A stretch of 64,000 nt of DNA from Peribacillus faecalis (GCF_014712675.1 NZ_JACXSI010000023.1:124001-188000); one strand, 5' to 3'; positions 9,143-19,025 are shown, counted from the stretch's first letter. Notes: generated by a model from the letters alone, not told the origin. Made by a program: numbers and translations.

Positions 9143-9156
9143 ATATACTAGCATAC
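9143..9156. promoter_or_regulatory. Putative GntR operator upstream of GntR copy 1
   Basis: ATATACTAGCATAC, sharing its core with the sites at 8232 and 13519, about 40 bp before the regulator's ATG. Confidence 0.55.
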
Positions 9157-9210
9157 ATCTTTCTATTTTCCCACCTGCCTTTAAAAGCGGTATTTTTTAC
9201 GCCCATAACT

Positions 9211-9259
9211 AAAAAGGAGCTATCTATATAGTCTTCTGTGCGACTTTACAGACAGCTCC
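9211..9259 (-). terminator. Probable terminator after GntR copy 2
   Basis: On the minus strand GGAGCT pairs with AGCTCC around a long loop and is followed by TTTTT. It is 20 bp past the stop at 9279. Confidence 0.55.
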
Positions 9260-9278
9260 AACTGCTATTAATTATCCA

Positions 9279-9974
9279 TTATTTTTTCTCAAAGTAATTA
9301 TAATATGTAGTTCTATCTTCCCAAAAATGATTCCAATACTTTTTAGGCTCTATAATATGCTGATAAAGTATTTGATTAACTTGATTTATATTTTTACTTT
9401 CTATTAATTTTATAATTTCTTTATGTTGCTCAATTGCATCCTCGAAACCATGATTCATTTCTGATAATACTCGAATCCGATTATAATGTGTGCTCAATCG
9501 ACTAATTGATTTCCAGACATGCTCCATCTTATTCTCTTCAAATATGAGACAATGAAACTGTTGATCCAACTCGTGAAATTTGTGAACTTTATCATTTTGG
9601 CCGATTAATTTCTCTTGTTCAGCCAAATTTTCTACTAAAGCTTCTAATCTTTTTTGTGAAAAAGACTGACACGACATCTTCAATATCTCTTTTTCTAAAG
9701 TGTAACGCATGAACGCAGCCTCTTCAGTTAATTGAAAATTTATCTTGGATACATAAGTGCCGATTTGCGGGTAAACTTCCACTAAATTCTCTTCTTTTAA
9801 CTTCGTCATCACTCTTCTAATCGGTGTCCTTGAAATTTGCAGAGAGGCAGCCAACTCCACTTCACTGATGGACTGACCAGGATGTAATTGCAATGACATG
9901 ATGGCATCCTTTACTAAACGATAAGCATACTCATTCACATTTTCTCCAATTGCTCTCCGATTCACTGTTTTCAA
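9279..9974 (-). CDS. GntR-family regulator, FadR (FCD) subfamily, copy 2
   Basis: 231 residues with a TTG start at 9974, preceded by AGGGGGG nine bases upstream; the longer reading adds a Cys/Arg-rich run not seen in copy 1. Winged helix (ELAASLQISRTPIRRVM) and FCD domain (HELDQQFHCLIF, EQHKEIIKLIE) match copy 1 throughout. The IS1182-like element begins only about 50 bp upstream of this start, so its native promoter may have been displaced; the region between contains no palindromic operator. It may have been co-transcribed with the transporter before the insertion. Two regulators of this type suggest separate responses to two related sugar acids, or redundancy. Confidence 0.85.
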   Translation of the reverse strand: MKTVNRRAIGENVNEYAYRLVKDAIMSLQLHPGQSISEVELAASLQISRTPIRRVMTKLKEENLVEVYPQIGTYVSKINFQLTEEAAFMRYTLEKEILKMSCQSFSQKRLEALVENLAEQEKLIGQNDKVHKFHELDQQFHCLIFEENKMEHVWKSISRLSTHYNRIRVLSEMNHGFEDAIEQHKEIIKLIESKNINQVNQILYQHIIEPKKYWNHFWEDRTTYYNYFEKK

Positions 9975-10025
9975 GAAAAGTTTCCCCCCTAAAGATCTGC
10001 GGCATAACAATAAATTTTATGTAAT

Positions 10026-11842
10026 AAAGAGGCTGGGACATAACTAGCTTCAAATAACGAAAAAAGTGAAATCGAGCTGTCCATTTCACTTTTTCTGTTT
10101 TTCTCTATGAATCCTTAGCTGCTGACCGCGAATTTCCGTAAATTCACGGCCATTAAAGCTAAGCCCATTTCATTTTCAACCTTCAATTGTCCGCGGACGG
10201 AAAATCGGATGAAATGCAAATTAGCCTTCAAGAATCCAAAAACTGGTTCCACATCTGTTTTTCTCTGACGATAGATGGAACTCGTTTTCTCTTCTGAAAG
10301 CTTCGCTCTCACATATTCTTTTTGCTGTTCCCATTTCTCATTCACCATTAATTTTCGGTTGTTACCTTCCTTGGCTTTGGTACACGATAAACGGAATGGG
10401 CAGCCTGTGCAGTTTTCACACTTGTATATCTTAAACTCGCGTGTGAACCCCGACTTGTCTGTCCGCACCGAATGATTTTTAAATACAAGGTGTTGCTGGT
10501 TCGGACAAGTGTATGTATCGTTCTCTTCATTATACTGCCAGTTGTCGGGATGGAATTCATTTTGTTTGTACTTTTTCTTCTGCTCTTTCTGGTACATCCC
10601 ATAGGTAATGAGCGCTTCCTTTTTACGATTCGAAAGGATATCATCATAATTCTGTTCACTGCCGTACCCGGCATCTGCGACGATGTGCTTCGGCAACTCA
10701 AAGTAATGTTGCTCGATTTGATTCAAGAATGGGATCAGGGTGCGGGTATCAGTCGGGTTCGGAAAGATACTGTAAGCCAGCGCGTATTGACCTTCTGTTG
10801 CGATTTGGATGTTATAACCTGCTTTCAATTGGCCATTCTTCATATAATCATCTTTCATCCGCATAAACGTCGCATCTGGGTCTGTCTTCGAATAACTATT
10901 ACGTTCGCCAAAGATTTCAAAATCCCTCTGATATTTCTGTTTGCGTTCAATATAGTCCATTAATTGCTTACGAGCTTGTTTTGGGAATTTCCGTTCGTTT
11001 CTCAACGCTTTTCGTTCAGTCACATCCGGTGATGCTTCAATTTTTTTGTCATATTCAGAAATGACACTATCTACTTTTTGAACCATTTGGGTGAGTTCTT
11101 CTAGTGATAATTGTTCCTCGTTTTCCCGTTCCAATTCAGGCAAAATCTCTTTCTCAAACAGCTCGTTGTATAGTTGGTTCGACTTTTCAATCAGTCCCTG
11201 ATGATATTTTTCAACAGATTTCTTCCAGACGAATGTAAATTTATTCGCATTCGCCTCGATTTTCGTGCCATCAATAAAATAGCTTCCTGATCAATCAATT
11301 TTTCTGATACCAGTTGGCAACGGAATTGGACGAAACATTGGCGGATTAATTCTTTTACTTCCGGGTGGATGCGGAAACGGTTAATGGTGCGATAGCTTGG
11401 TTCATACCCTTGCGCCAGCCACATCATACGGATGCTGTCTTTCAGAAGTCCTTCGATTTTACGTCCTGAAAAGACAGATTGTGTATAGGCACACAAGATA
11501 ATTTTAAGCATCATTCTTGGATGGTAAGCAGGACATCCTGTATTTCGGAGAAATGGTTCCAATGCTTCTTGCGGGATACTTTCAACTAAATGGTGGATGG
11601 AAAAAGCAATATCGTTATTTTGTAATTTTACTTCTAAATCTAAAGGCAAAACTAATTGATTCATGTTATAATCTTTAAACATAAGGACACTTCTTTCTGT
11701 TGGATTTGGTTGTGGTGACTCAATTTTAACAGAAGTTGTCCTTATTTTATTATCTAAAAGTTTAAAGCCGGTGAAATTTTTACTTATCGTAAAACTTCAC
11801 CGGCTTTTTTAGTTCAGAGGAGGGTTTTGTCCCAGCCTCTTT
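10026..11842. mobile_element. IS1182-like insertion sequence
   Basis: Terminal inverted repeats are visible: AAAGAGGCTGGGACATAAC on the left and its near complement ending GTCCCAGCCTCTTT on the right, enclosing about 1.8 kb with a transposase in two frames. A stem with T-run (about 10062-10095) ends the transposase transcript inside the left end. I cannot see a clear target duplication. It sits 24 bp past the transporter stop. Confidence 0.85.
10115..11682 (-). pseudogene. IS1182-family transposase, frameshifted
   Basis: The N-terminal part (11191-11682; MFKDYNMNQLVLPLDLE, YHPRMMLKIILCAY, SYRTINRFR) carries the usual DUF772-type start. At LIDQEAI the frame is lost: ATTTTATTGATGGC would read IDGTKIEAN if one T were added. 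The next frame continues through KFTFVWKKSVEKYHQGL into 10115-11143, which holds GYGSEQNYD, the cysteine-rich CENCTGCPFRLSC and a C-terminal FGFLKANLHFIRF. The catalytic core is thus split by a one-base deletion in a T-run. Unless translation slips there, the element cannot make full transposase. Confidence 0.85.
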
Positions 11843-11866
11843 GTTTTATTTATAGAAAGAAAGTAC

Positions 11867-13273
11867 TTACTTATTTCTTCTAGCAGCTAATTCAGCGCTC
11901 ATTTCTTGTGTACGTTTCTTATTTAATGGATATAAGAACACCATAACAAGAAGAATTAATGTATATACAATAGCTGGTACTAAAGTAGCTAATGTATGAA
12001 TACCATTCAATGTGCTTTCCGCTTGTTGAGCAGCTCCAGCTTGGTATCCAACAGCAGCGATAGCAGCACCACCGATACCACCAGCAACAGCTTGACCTAC
12101 TTTACGAGAGAAAGAATAGATAGAGTATACTGTTCCATCTTCACGCAAACCAGTTAATAATTCATGATAATCGATAACATCTGTTACGAATGCCCATACA
12201 ACCGTGTTGAAGAAAGCAGTACCAAACAAACCAACTGCAGCAAAAGCAACGAAGCCCATACCTGATAAATCTTTCATAAAGAACAATGCATAATATGCAA
12301 TTGCTCCTAAAGCTAATCCAAAAGAAGCGATTTCTTTCTTACCAAACTTTTTAACAAGTGGTGCAATAAGCGGCATTACAGCAAATGCAGCAACAGATTG
12401 TACAACCCCATACACACTTAATGCAGCTGTACTTTCGAAGTAATCTTTGAATAGATAGATGTTAACTGCACCGATAAACATAACATTTGTCATTAATAGT
12501 AAAGCGGACACTAAAAGCCATAGTAATGGTTTGTTTTTCATTAAACCTTTTAATGTAGCTTTAAAGTTTGAGTTATCGTTCGCTTGACCTGTAGCAGCAA
12601 TACGTTCTGTTGACATTTTGTAGCATGCCATGTAGCAGCAAATAGAAAGAACACCAAAGATGCAAGCAGCCATAAACATACGGTTTGCATCTAATTTGTT
12701 GTCTACCATTACAATTAGAGGAGCACCAGCATTAATAACCAAACTTGCTAACATTGAACCAGCTGTTCTCCAAGTAGATAATGAAGTACGCTCTTCTGGC
12801 TTGTCTGTAATTACAGACGCCATTGATCCATAAGGAATATTTACTGTACTATATAAAGTTCCCCAAACAATATACGTAACGAATGCCCAAGCAAGGTAGA
12901 AACCATCGCTCATTCCTGGAATTGTTACAAACATTAATACACCTGTAATAACAAGCGGGAATGACATTCTGAAAATCCAAGGTTTAAATTTACCGTGCTT
13001 GCTTGCTGGACGAGTATCGATAAAACGTCCCCATGTTACGTCAGCAAACGCATCCCAAAGACGTGCAAACATGAATAGCGCCCCTACAGTAGCTGCGTTA
13101 ATGTGGAAAATGTCTGTGTAAAATACCATTAGGTATGAACTTACTAGAAAGAAGAAGAAATCATTTCCGAAGTCACCCATCAAGTAACCGATTTTATCTC
13201 TCATACCAAATGGACGATGTGCTGTTGTTTCTGGAGTATTAACAACTGCTTCTTGTTTTAATGGTTCACCCAT
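11867..13273 (-). CDS. GPH-family sugar:cation symporter (glucuronide/hexuronide type)
   Basis: 468 residues with about twelve hydrophobic segments. Glycoside-pentoside-hexuronide family features: MRDKIGYLMGDFGNDFFF at the start of helix 1, ARLWDAFADVTWGRFIDTR in the first cytoplasmic loop, KPWIF, and WGTLYSTVNIPYGSMASVITD. Members take up glucuronides, melibiose or xylosides with H+ or Na+. Together with the hexuronate genes a glucuronide or hexuronate substrate is likely. Upstream (13274-13640) there are two palindromic GntR operators, two Rex-like sites and a candidate cre, so this is the most heavily regulated promoter of the locus. The IS element follows its stop by 24 bp. Confidence 0.88.
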   Translation of the reverse strand: MGEPLKQEAVVNTPETTAHRPFGMRDKIGYLMGDFGNDFFFFLVSSYLMVFYTDIFHINAATVGALFMFARLWDAFADVTWGRFIDTRPASKHGKFKPWIFRMSFPLVITGVLMFVTIPGMSDGFYLAWAFVTYIVWGTLYSTVNIPYGSMASVITDKPEERTSLSTWRTAGSMLASLVINAGAPLIVMVDNKLDANRMFMAACIFGVLSICCYMACYKMSTERIAATGQANDNSNFKATLKGLMKNKPLLWLLVSALLLMTNVMFIGAVNIYLFKDYFESTAALSVYGVVQSVAAFAVMPLIAPLVKKFGKKEIASFGLALGAIAYYALFFMKDLSGMGFVAFAAVGLFGTAFFNTVVWAFVTDVIDYHELLTGLREDGTVYSIYSFSRKVGQAVAGGIGGAAIAAVGYQAGAAQQAESTLNGIHTLATLVPAIVYTLILLVMVFLYPLNKKRTQEMSAELAARRNK

Positions 13274-13303
13274 TTTTATATCCTCCCTAACAGAAACCTA
13301 TAA

Positions 13304-13319
13304 ATGTAAGCACTTTCAC
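13304..13319 (-). promoter_or_regulatory. Candidate catabolite-responsive element (cre)
   Basis: On the minus strand TGAAAGTGCTTACA, one base from the usual CcpA pattern TGAAARCGNTTNCA. It lies about 30 bp before the symporter start, a position suited to repression by roadblock. Confidence 0.5.
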
Positions 13320-13419
13320 CGACTACCGCATCAAACAATACGGAAATCCAAACAACACTGCTTTGATATATGGTTTCTTTTTTTAAATTTGAATTAATAA
13401 AATTAGAAGCAAAAGAATA

Positions 13420-13438
13420 TTGTTCAATATTTCACAAA
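13420..13438 (-). promoter_or_regulatory. Rex-like site, copy 1
   Basis: TTGTTCAATATTTCACAAA; on the minus strand it reads TTTGTGAAATATTGAACAA, close to the Rex palindrome TTGTGAAATATTTCACAA. It recurs exactly at 13550-13568. Confidence 0.35.
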
Positions 13439-13518
13439 CTAACTTAAAGTTTAAATGCCAATTTACTGAGACTGACGTTTAATACAAGATATAATATTAT
13501 TTAGCTTATCGAACCTGA

Positions 13519-13530
13519 ATACTAGTATAC
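13519..13530. promoter_or_regulatory. Putative GntR operator upstream of the symporter
   Basis: ATACTAGTATAC, containing the perfect palindrome ATACTAGTAT. Confidence 0.55.
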
Positions 13531-13549
13531 CACTATAAGCACTATTTTT

Positions 13550-13568
13550 TTGTTCAATATTTCACAAA
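13550..13568 (-). promoter_or_regulatory. Rex-like site, copy 2
   Basis: Exact repeat of the 19 bases at 13420-13438, 130 bp away on the same strand. Confidence 0.35.
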
Positions 13569-13612
13569 TGAGATGTTAATTTCTGTGATTCGCATCCCGC
13601 TCCTCTCTCTTC

Positions 13613-13633
13613 TATACTAGTATACTAGCATGC
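13613..13633. promoter_or_regulatory. Putative double GntR operator upstream of the symporter
   Basis: TATACTAGTATA overlaps GTATACTAGCATGC, giving two half-turned copies of the same palindrome. The rest of 13640-13720 shows nothing recognisable. Confidence 0.55.
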
Positions 13634-13722
13634 TTATTTCGTTCTGCCAACCACTAGTTTTGTTTGTCACAAAATGTTCACATTTATTATCTATAACCAC
13701 CTGAAATAACCTGAATAATGTC

Positions 13723-13762
13723 GAAAAGCCTATTCAAAGGGTTAGCTTCGAATAGACTTTTC
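13723..13762. terminator. Terminator after the metalloprotease gene
   Basis: GAAAAGCCTATTC pairs with GAATAGACTTTTC; T-rich on both strands. Confidence 0.6.
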
Positions 13763-13845
13763 TTTTCTGATTTAATTCTCCCTCGATGTCGAAGGTTATT
13801 TAAATATATAACTAATAATCTTCTAAACCCGTGTCCGGTAATTCA

Positions 13846-15513
13846 TCAATAAATGCCCACTGCATCAAAACCAGCATGAACAGCTTCTGTTTCCTCGCTG
13901 CCTTCGCCATAAAGATCCGTTGCTGACTGTACAACCGCCATTCGAGCATCACTAAAATCAGAGTTTGGAGTCAAATAGACCGTTAAAGCACGATAATAGA
14001 TCTTCCCTAATTTTTCTCTGCCGATTTCTTGAGCAATTAAGTATGCTGCATGATTTGTAATTGATGAATTGACATGGACTCCACCACCATCAACGGAAAC
14101 AGGCATATGATAGTACTCATCCATATGGTCAGGATATACACCGCCATTTGTACTGTAAGCTCTTCTTTGCTCATTACTTACTACAACACTATTTGGATTA
14201 CTTAAACTGCGTAAAACTGTCGTTCCAGCAGCTTTAGCAGCAGGAGCCATTATATCCTCGCCCATTTCCCAGTCATCGTCATCAACAAGAGCACCGAAAA
14301 TATCCGCAAAGGATTCATTGAGTGCACCTGATTGATTTCTATAAACCAGATTTGCTGAATTAGTAATAACGCCATGAGTCATCTCATGTGCAGCTACATC
14401 TAATCCAGCTGATAGAGAAATCATAAACTCACCATCACCATCTCCATAGGTCATCCAGCGGCCATTCCAGGAAGCATTGTTGTAATTGGTTCCATAGTGA
14501 ACTTTTGATATGATTGCCATTCCCTTTCCATCAAGAGAATTTCTTCCATGCTCGTTAAGGAAGTATTTATAAACTTTTTCAGAATTGTAGTGAGCATCCA
14601 CAGCAGCCCGATCATAATCACTCATAAATGAAGCTGAATTACCTATATAAAGTGTATCATTACTAGAGGCAGTATCATTTTTCGCATCATATGTTTCTAT
14701 TCCGACAAGATTTGCATGTGAGTAATCTGCCAGTAAGAATTTAGTTCCAGACTTATTTTCCTTCACTCGGGTAATATGCAATTCCCTATGTGCACCATGC
14801 ACACCTTTTCCTGAACCTTTTTGGGTTTTATTTTCTTCGGCATGCATTAAACCATTGTACTTATCTATAATCCTGCCCGTATTTGCATCTACAAAGACGA
14901 ACCAATTACCGGGTTCATCTCCCATAAAGTTCACATTTACTTTATATGCTGTATGATTCTTTCCTTCAAAAGGATAAATAACCAACTCTGCCGTTGGATC
15001 ATATGTAAGTTCTTCAGGAGCGTTTACAGAAGAGAGAGCTGCTGTTATTGCAGCTTCACTACTTAAAGAGGCTGATATATCCAGTTCCTCTTCTTCAATA
15101 TATTGATTAATCCTTCCGTTAGCAGATACTACTTCATTATCTTGATTAAAATGGACAATGATTTCCGCACCTTCAACATTCACACCGTTTACTGTTTGAT
15201 TATATCGAATGTGAGTCATGTCGAATTCATCTTGTTCAACACTTTTAACTTCCAAATCCTCCTCGACATCAGAAATTCCTATTTGATTCTGTTTGCTCTT
15301 TAAATAATTCAGTGCATTGGAAGGAGTACTAGAAGAATATTTCTTAGCAAACCGCTCCTTCACAAATATAGGAACACTGGCTTTCTGATTCCACTCCTTG
15401 CTGACAGCACTCGGGTTACGCGGCTGTGCATAGGTACTACTGCTTGGCATTAAACCTCCCAATATAACTGATGATAGTATGACAGGAACTAGATACTTTT
15501 TCTTCAACTCCAT
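13846..15513 (-). CDS. Secreted neutral metalloprotease, thermolysin family (M4)
   Basis: 555 residues. Signal peptide at 1-29 (LVPVILSSVILGGLMPSSS, then TYAQ), a propeptide with FTP and PepSY-type parts to about 230, then the M4 domain. The zinc site HEMTH is at 376-380 and the third ligand Glu400 in ALNESFADIFG; the C-terminal active-site stretch has DGGGVHVNSSITNHAAYL. Calcium-binding acidic segments are present around DDDDWEMGEDIM. It is exported, self-processed, and degrades extracellular protein. The ATG lies directly after GGGGG, too close, so the TTG at 15507 (two codons in) is an equally likely start. Monocistronic, with its own terminator. Confidence 0.95.
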   Translation of the reverse strand: MELKKKYLVPVILSSVILGGLMPSSSTYAQPRNPSAVSKEWNQKASVPIFVKERFAKKYSSSTPSNALNYLKSKQNQIGISDVEEDLEVKSVEQDEFDMTHIRYNQTVNGVNVEGAEIIVHFNQDNEVVSANGRINQYIEEEELDISASLSSEAAITAALSSVNAPEELTYDPTAELVIYPFEGKNHTAYKVNVNFMGDEPGNWFVFVDANTGRIIDKYNGLMHAEENKTQKGSGKGVHGAHRELHITRVKENKSGTKFLLADYSHANLVGIETYDAKNDTASSNDTLYIGNSASFMSDYDRAAVDAHYNSEKVYKYFLNEHGRNSLDGKGMAIISKVHYGTNYNNASWNGRWMTYGDGDGEFMISLSAGLDVAAHEMTHGVITNSANLVYRNQSGALNESFADIFGALVDDDDWEMGEDIMAPAAKAAGTTVLRSLSNPNSVVVSNEQRRAYSTNGGVYPDHMDEYYHMPVSVDGGGVHVNSSITNHAAYLIAQEIGREKLGKIYYRALTVYLTPNSDFSDARMAVVQSATDLYGEGSEETEAVHAGFDAVGIY

Positions 15514-15758
15514 ACCCCCTATTTTTTTCCATATTAATTATTCATTATAAATAGAAAAAAGATTAATAGCATGATAAATTAGAACCATTTAATAGTAATG
15601 CTAAATATCTCATCGTGGTTCAATTATTATATATTTGAGAGCAGTCATCTCGGTTTCCTTATAACTTCCTTCTCTCTTTTTATATTGCATAGGGAGTAGA
15701 AAAAGATATGGTGAATGCCTATCTCAGTACCTGTCACTCCCCGAAAAATATCGAATAA

Positions 15759-15799
15759 AAATAGGCTCAATTCCTAATCTATAGGAATTGAGCCTATTT
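15759..15799. terminator. Intrinsic terminator after dus
   Basis: AATAGGCTCAATTCC pairs with GGAATTGAGCCTATT, with A/T tracts. It lies just past the dus stop. The remaining 15514-15758 is the protease 5' region, where I see no other element. Confidence 0.85.
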
Positions 15800-15816
15800 G
15801 CATTTACTTTTTTTGA

Positions 15817-16788
15817 TTATCCTTCATTATTGTTTGCTTCAAAGCGATCTAACAAGGCACGTACTTCGTCTGTTGATTTTGTATTCATCAGCTGATTGCG
15901 CAGTTCGCTTGCTCCTCGGAAGCCTTTAACATATATTTTGAAAAAGCGGTGCAGTCCTGACATTGAGCGCGGCAATAGTTCTGCATATTTATCTTGAAGA
16001 TCAAGCTGCAACCTTAAAAGACCGAGGTATTCCTCTTTACTGTGCTCTCTCGGCTCTTTTTCAAAGGCAAACGGATTTTTGAATATGCCTCGCCCGATCA
16101 TTACGCCATCCACACCATACTTCTCAACAAGCTCCAGACCCATTTGACGATCTAAAATATCACCATTGATTGTAAGCCGCGTATTCGGTGCGATTTCATC
16201 GCGCAATGTCTTAATTTCCGGAATCAAATCCCAATGCGCCGGCACTTCGCTCATTTCTTTGCGCGTGCGCAAGTGTATCGACAGATTTGCGATGTCTTGC
16301 TTTAAGATATGCGTTAACCATTCTTTCCACTCATTTATGTCTGTATAACCTAACCGCGTTTTTACGCTGACAGGCAATCCGCCAGCTTTTGCCGCTTCTA
16401 TCAGCTCCGCCGCCAAGTCAGGGCGTAAAATCAGCCCGCTCCCTTTTCCTCGTTGTGCAACATTCGGTACAGGGCAACCCATATTTATATCAATACCTTT
16501 GTAGCCCATTTCCGCCATTCCAATACTCATCTTGCGGAAGTTTTCAGGTTTATCACCCCAAATATGCGCCACAATCGGCTGTTCATCTTCAGTGAAAGCT
16601 AAACGACCGCGTACACTCTTCTCTCCTTCAGGGTGACAGTAACTTTCGGAGTTCGCGAACTCCGTGAAAAACACATCCGGTCTCCCCGCTTCAGCTACAA
16701 CATGACGGAATACAACATCCGTTACATCTTCCATTGGTGCAAGTACGAAAAACGGCTTCGGTAAACTACTCCAAAAATTCTCTTTCAT
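15817..16788 (-). CDS. tRNA-dihydrouridine synthase
   Basis: 323 residues. FMN-dependent enzyme reducing uridines in the tRNA D-loop. It starts with [19 protein letters not shown], has the catalytic cysteine in [13 protein letters not shown], the FMN/NADPH lysine region [10 protein letters not shown], and [11 protein letters not shown]-type barrel end (seen as [14 protein letters not shown]). The ATG at 16788 (MKENFW) is chosen because relatives begin there and AGGA lies about ten bases upstream; the longer ATG start adds eight residues. Which Dus subfamily it belongs to is not decided from the sequence. It stands alone between two hairpins. Confidence 0.9.
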   Translation of the reverse strand: MKENFWSSLPKPFFVLAPMEDVTDVVFRHVVAEAGRPDVFFTEFANSESYCHPEGEKSVRGRLAFTEDEQPIVAHIWGDKPENFRKMSIGMAEMGYKGIDINMGCPVPNVAQRGKGSGLILRPDLAAELIEAAKAGGLPVSVKTRLGYTDINEWKEWLTHILKQDIANLSIHLRTRKEMSEVPAHWDLIPEIKTLRDEIAPNTRLTINGDILDRQMGLELVEKYGVDGVMIGRGIFKNPFAFEKEPREHSKEEYLGLLRLQLDLQDKYAELLPRSMSGLHRFFKIYVKGFRGASELRNQLMNTKSTDEVRALLDRFEANNNEG

Positions 16789-16820
16789 GTATTTCAATTC
16801 CTGTCCTCTCATCTAAAAAT

Positions 16821-16872
16821 AAAAAGCAGATGATAAAGAAATTGTTTCTTACTCCTAATATGTCTGCTTTTA
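16821..16872 (-). terminator. Hairpin upstream of dus
   Basis: On the minus strand AAAAGCAGA pairs with TCTGCTTTT, followed by TATTTTT. It may be a second terminator for the SDR transcript or a leader hairpin of dus. Confidence 0.45.
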
Positions 16873-16996
16873 GGTTTTATATAAATTAAACTAATTTCAC
16901 CAGTTCAACAATTAAAGCTATCCACTAAATAGTGTATTTTACCTCACTTTTATGCAAAATGCCACTCCTATTACTTGTTAACTTTAGCGACTAAAC

Positions 16997-17050
16997 AAAA
17001 AAGCAAACAGTCAATAAGGTGGAGTATTCCACTTCTGAACTGTCTGCTTT
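16997..17050 (-). terminator. Terminator downstream of the SDR gene
   Basis: AAAGCAGACAGT pairs with ACTGTTTGCTTT on the minus strand and is followed by a T-run; an inner TGGAATACTCCA stem is inside the loop. A second hairpin (AAATCGAGCAG/CTGCTCGATTT) lies at 17078-17110. Confidence 0.7.
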
Positions 17051-17131
17051 AAATGCATTACAATGTCATCTCCAAAATAAAATCGAGCAGAATCCATACC
17101 TGCTCGATTTATGCACTTGGTGCAAATCAAC

Positions 17132-17887
17132 TTATGGGCGCATGAATGCTCCACCATCTACCATAAATGTTTGCCCAGTCATGTATTTGCTATCTTCTGA
17201 TGCTAAAAATACCGCTACTTTACCGATATCATTTTCAGGGTCACCGAATCGTCCGACTGGGACCTTTTCTAAAGAGGCTTCATACATTTCAGGGAAAGCA
17301 GCCTTCCATTGCTGAACGCCTTCCGTTAATGCCATAGGTGAAATAATGTTGATTGTTACACCGTCAGCCGCAACTTCATTTGCTACTACACGTGACATTC
17401 CGCGAATTGCTTCTTTTGCTGCTGCGTATGATGTTTGTGTTTTTTGACCAACTAAACCAGCGCCTGACGCAAAGTTGATGATGTTGCCTTTCGTTTCTTT
17501 TAAATACGGCATTGCTGCCTGCATTAAATAAAATGTGGGGAAAAACCCTGTTCCAAATGATAAATCGATGTGTTCACGAGTTGTTTGTTCAAACATTACT
17601 TGGCGAGAAACGTGGGCATTGTTCACTAAAACATTTAGTTGTCCGAATTTTCCGACTGTAAAATCTACAATTTTATGCAGTTCTTCATGTTTCATTAAAT
17701 CAAATTGCAAAAATGCGCTTTCTGGAGAATAAGCTTGCAGTTCAGCTAGTGCTTTTTGACCTGCTTCTTCGTTTACATCAACGATAACTACTTTTGCTCC
17801 TTCTTTTACCATCGCTTTTGCCATCCCGTAACCAATACCACCAGCGCCGCCAGTAATAATCGCTACTTTATCTTGTAGTTTTTTCAA
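17132..17887 (-). CDS. Short-chain dehydrogenase/reductase
   Basis: 251 residues. Rossmann motif TGGAGGIGYG near the N-terminus, NNAH in the NNAG position, catalytic serine in NFASGAG, and SYAAAKEA giving Tyr-x3-Lys. It ends in the family-typical TGQTFMVDGGAF. A TTG start at 17887 is preferred, since GAGGT lies 7-8 bases upstream; the longer reading would include that site. The substrate is unknown. It is divergent from a LysR-type gene 130 bp away, the usual layout in which the LysR protein controls the SDR, but that regulator is frameshifted here, so control may be lost. Confidence 0.85.
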   Translation of the reverse strand: MKKLQDKVAIITGGAGGIGYGMAKAMVKEGAKVVIVDVNEEAGQKALAELQAYSPESAFLQFDLMKHEELHKIVDFTVGKFGQLNVLVNNAHVSRQVMFEQTTREHIDLSFGTGFFPTFYLMQAAMPYLKETKGNIINFASGAGLVGQKTQTSYAAAKEAIRGMSRVVANEVAADGVTINIISPMALTEGVQQWKAAFPEMYEASLEKVPVGRFGDPENDIGKVAVFLASEDSKYMTGQTFMVDGGAFMRP

Positions 17888-18023
17888 GATGATGACCTCA
17901 TTTCCTATTAATTTCAACTAGAGTATACTCTCTTTTCTGAAATTTTACTGCAATTCTTACTCAAGGAATTTATTATAGAGTTATAAGAAATTATTATAAC
18001 TAAATGAAAAATAGGTGAAAGAG

Positions 18024-18882
18024 ATGAATTTTGAACATATCCATTTCTTATTAGAACTAGCCGAACATTCAAGCATCTCAAGTGCAGCTAAAAAGCTCCA
18101 TATTTCTCAACCTTCTTTAACAATGGTGATAAAAAAAGCAGAAGAAGAGCTAAATGTAAAACTTTTTGAACGTACATATAGCGGCATTCAATTAACCGAA
18201 GAAGGGCATCAAGCTTTACCGTACTTACGAAGACTGCATCAAACTTACCATGAAATGATGGAAGTATTAAACAGCAATGAAGATAAATTAGTTTTAGGGT
18301 TATCAGCTGGGATATTGTATTTCGTTAATCCGATGATCAAGCATTTAAAAACAATGTTTCGTTCATTCCAAATTGAAAGCTTCGATTTTCAACCGAATTT
18401 ATTAGAGACCATACAGGATAGACAGTTTGACTTAACTGTGGTCACATATGAGCAATATACGCAGCTAGATAACAAGGATTTTGTTTTTATACCGTTTATG
18501 GAAGGTAAGATCATTTGCATTAAGCCGAAATAATTTTAATCGTGATGAACTGTCAATTGCAGATTTCCGTGATAAAAGCATTGTCATTTATAAACAGTAT
18601 GATATTGAACAATACGTACTGCAAACACCGAATATCACTAATCAGTTATCAGGTTATATTTCGACTGTTAATGGAGACTTAATTAGGCAATCTCTTGAGG
18701 AAGAGGATGTTTTCCATATCACGTTAGACAAAGCACTTGCGTTTTTCGAACCGGAATTATTGAAAACATTACATCATTATTCGATTAAAGAGTTGGATAA
18801 AACATTCCAATATGGATGGCTTTACTTAAAAAACTCGCCTAAAGCACCGGCACTCCAATCATTTTTGATGAAAAATTTTTAA
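18024..18882 (+). pseudogene. LysR-family regulator, frameshifted
   Basis: The N-terminal HTH (FLLELAEHSSISSAAKKLHI, SQPSLTMVIKKAEEEL, FERTYSGIQLTEEG) and first part of the effector domain read to about 18530, ending ...IICIKPK. The next frame (from about 18530) continues NNFNRDELSIADFRDKSIVI to 18882. Removing one A from the AAA at CCGAAATAAT rejoins them, so this is a single-base insertion. The N-terminal fragment (about 169 residues) could still bind DNA but lacks most of the ligand domain. GTG at 18015 overlaps the ribosome site; ATG 18024 is the likely start. Divergent from the SDR gene. Confidence 0.8.
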
Positions 18883-19025
18883 ACGACTAAAAATCTATAA
18901 ACGCCTTTTTTAAAAAAGTAAACAATTATCAGACAACCACTATTGACACTTGTAACGTCTGCTTATATGCGAGTAAGCATCTACACTATTACGGTTGACA
19001 AAAATTCAAGCTAACTATCATTACA

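Noticed and set aside
10472-10963. 163-residue plus-strand ORF
   Set aside because: Antisense to the transposase gene, with membrane-like composition only because of the opposite strand.
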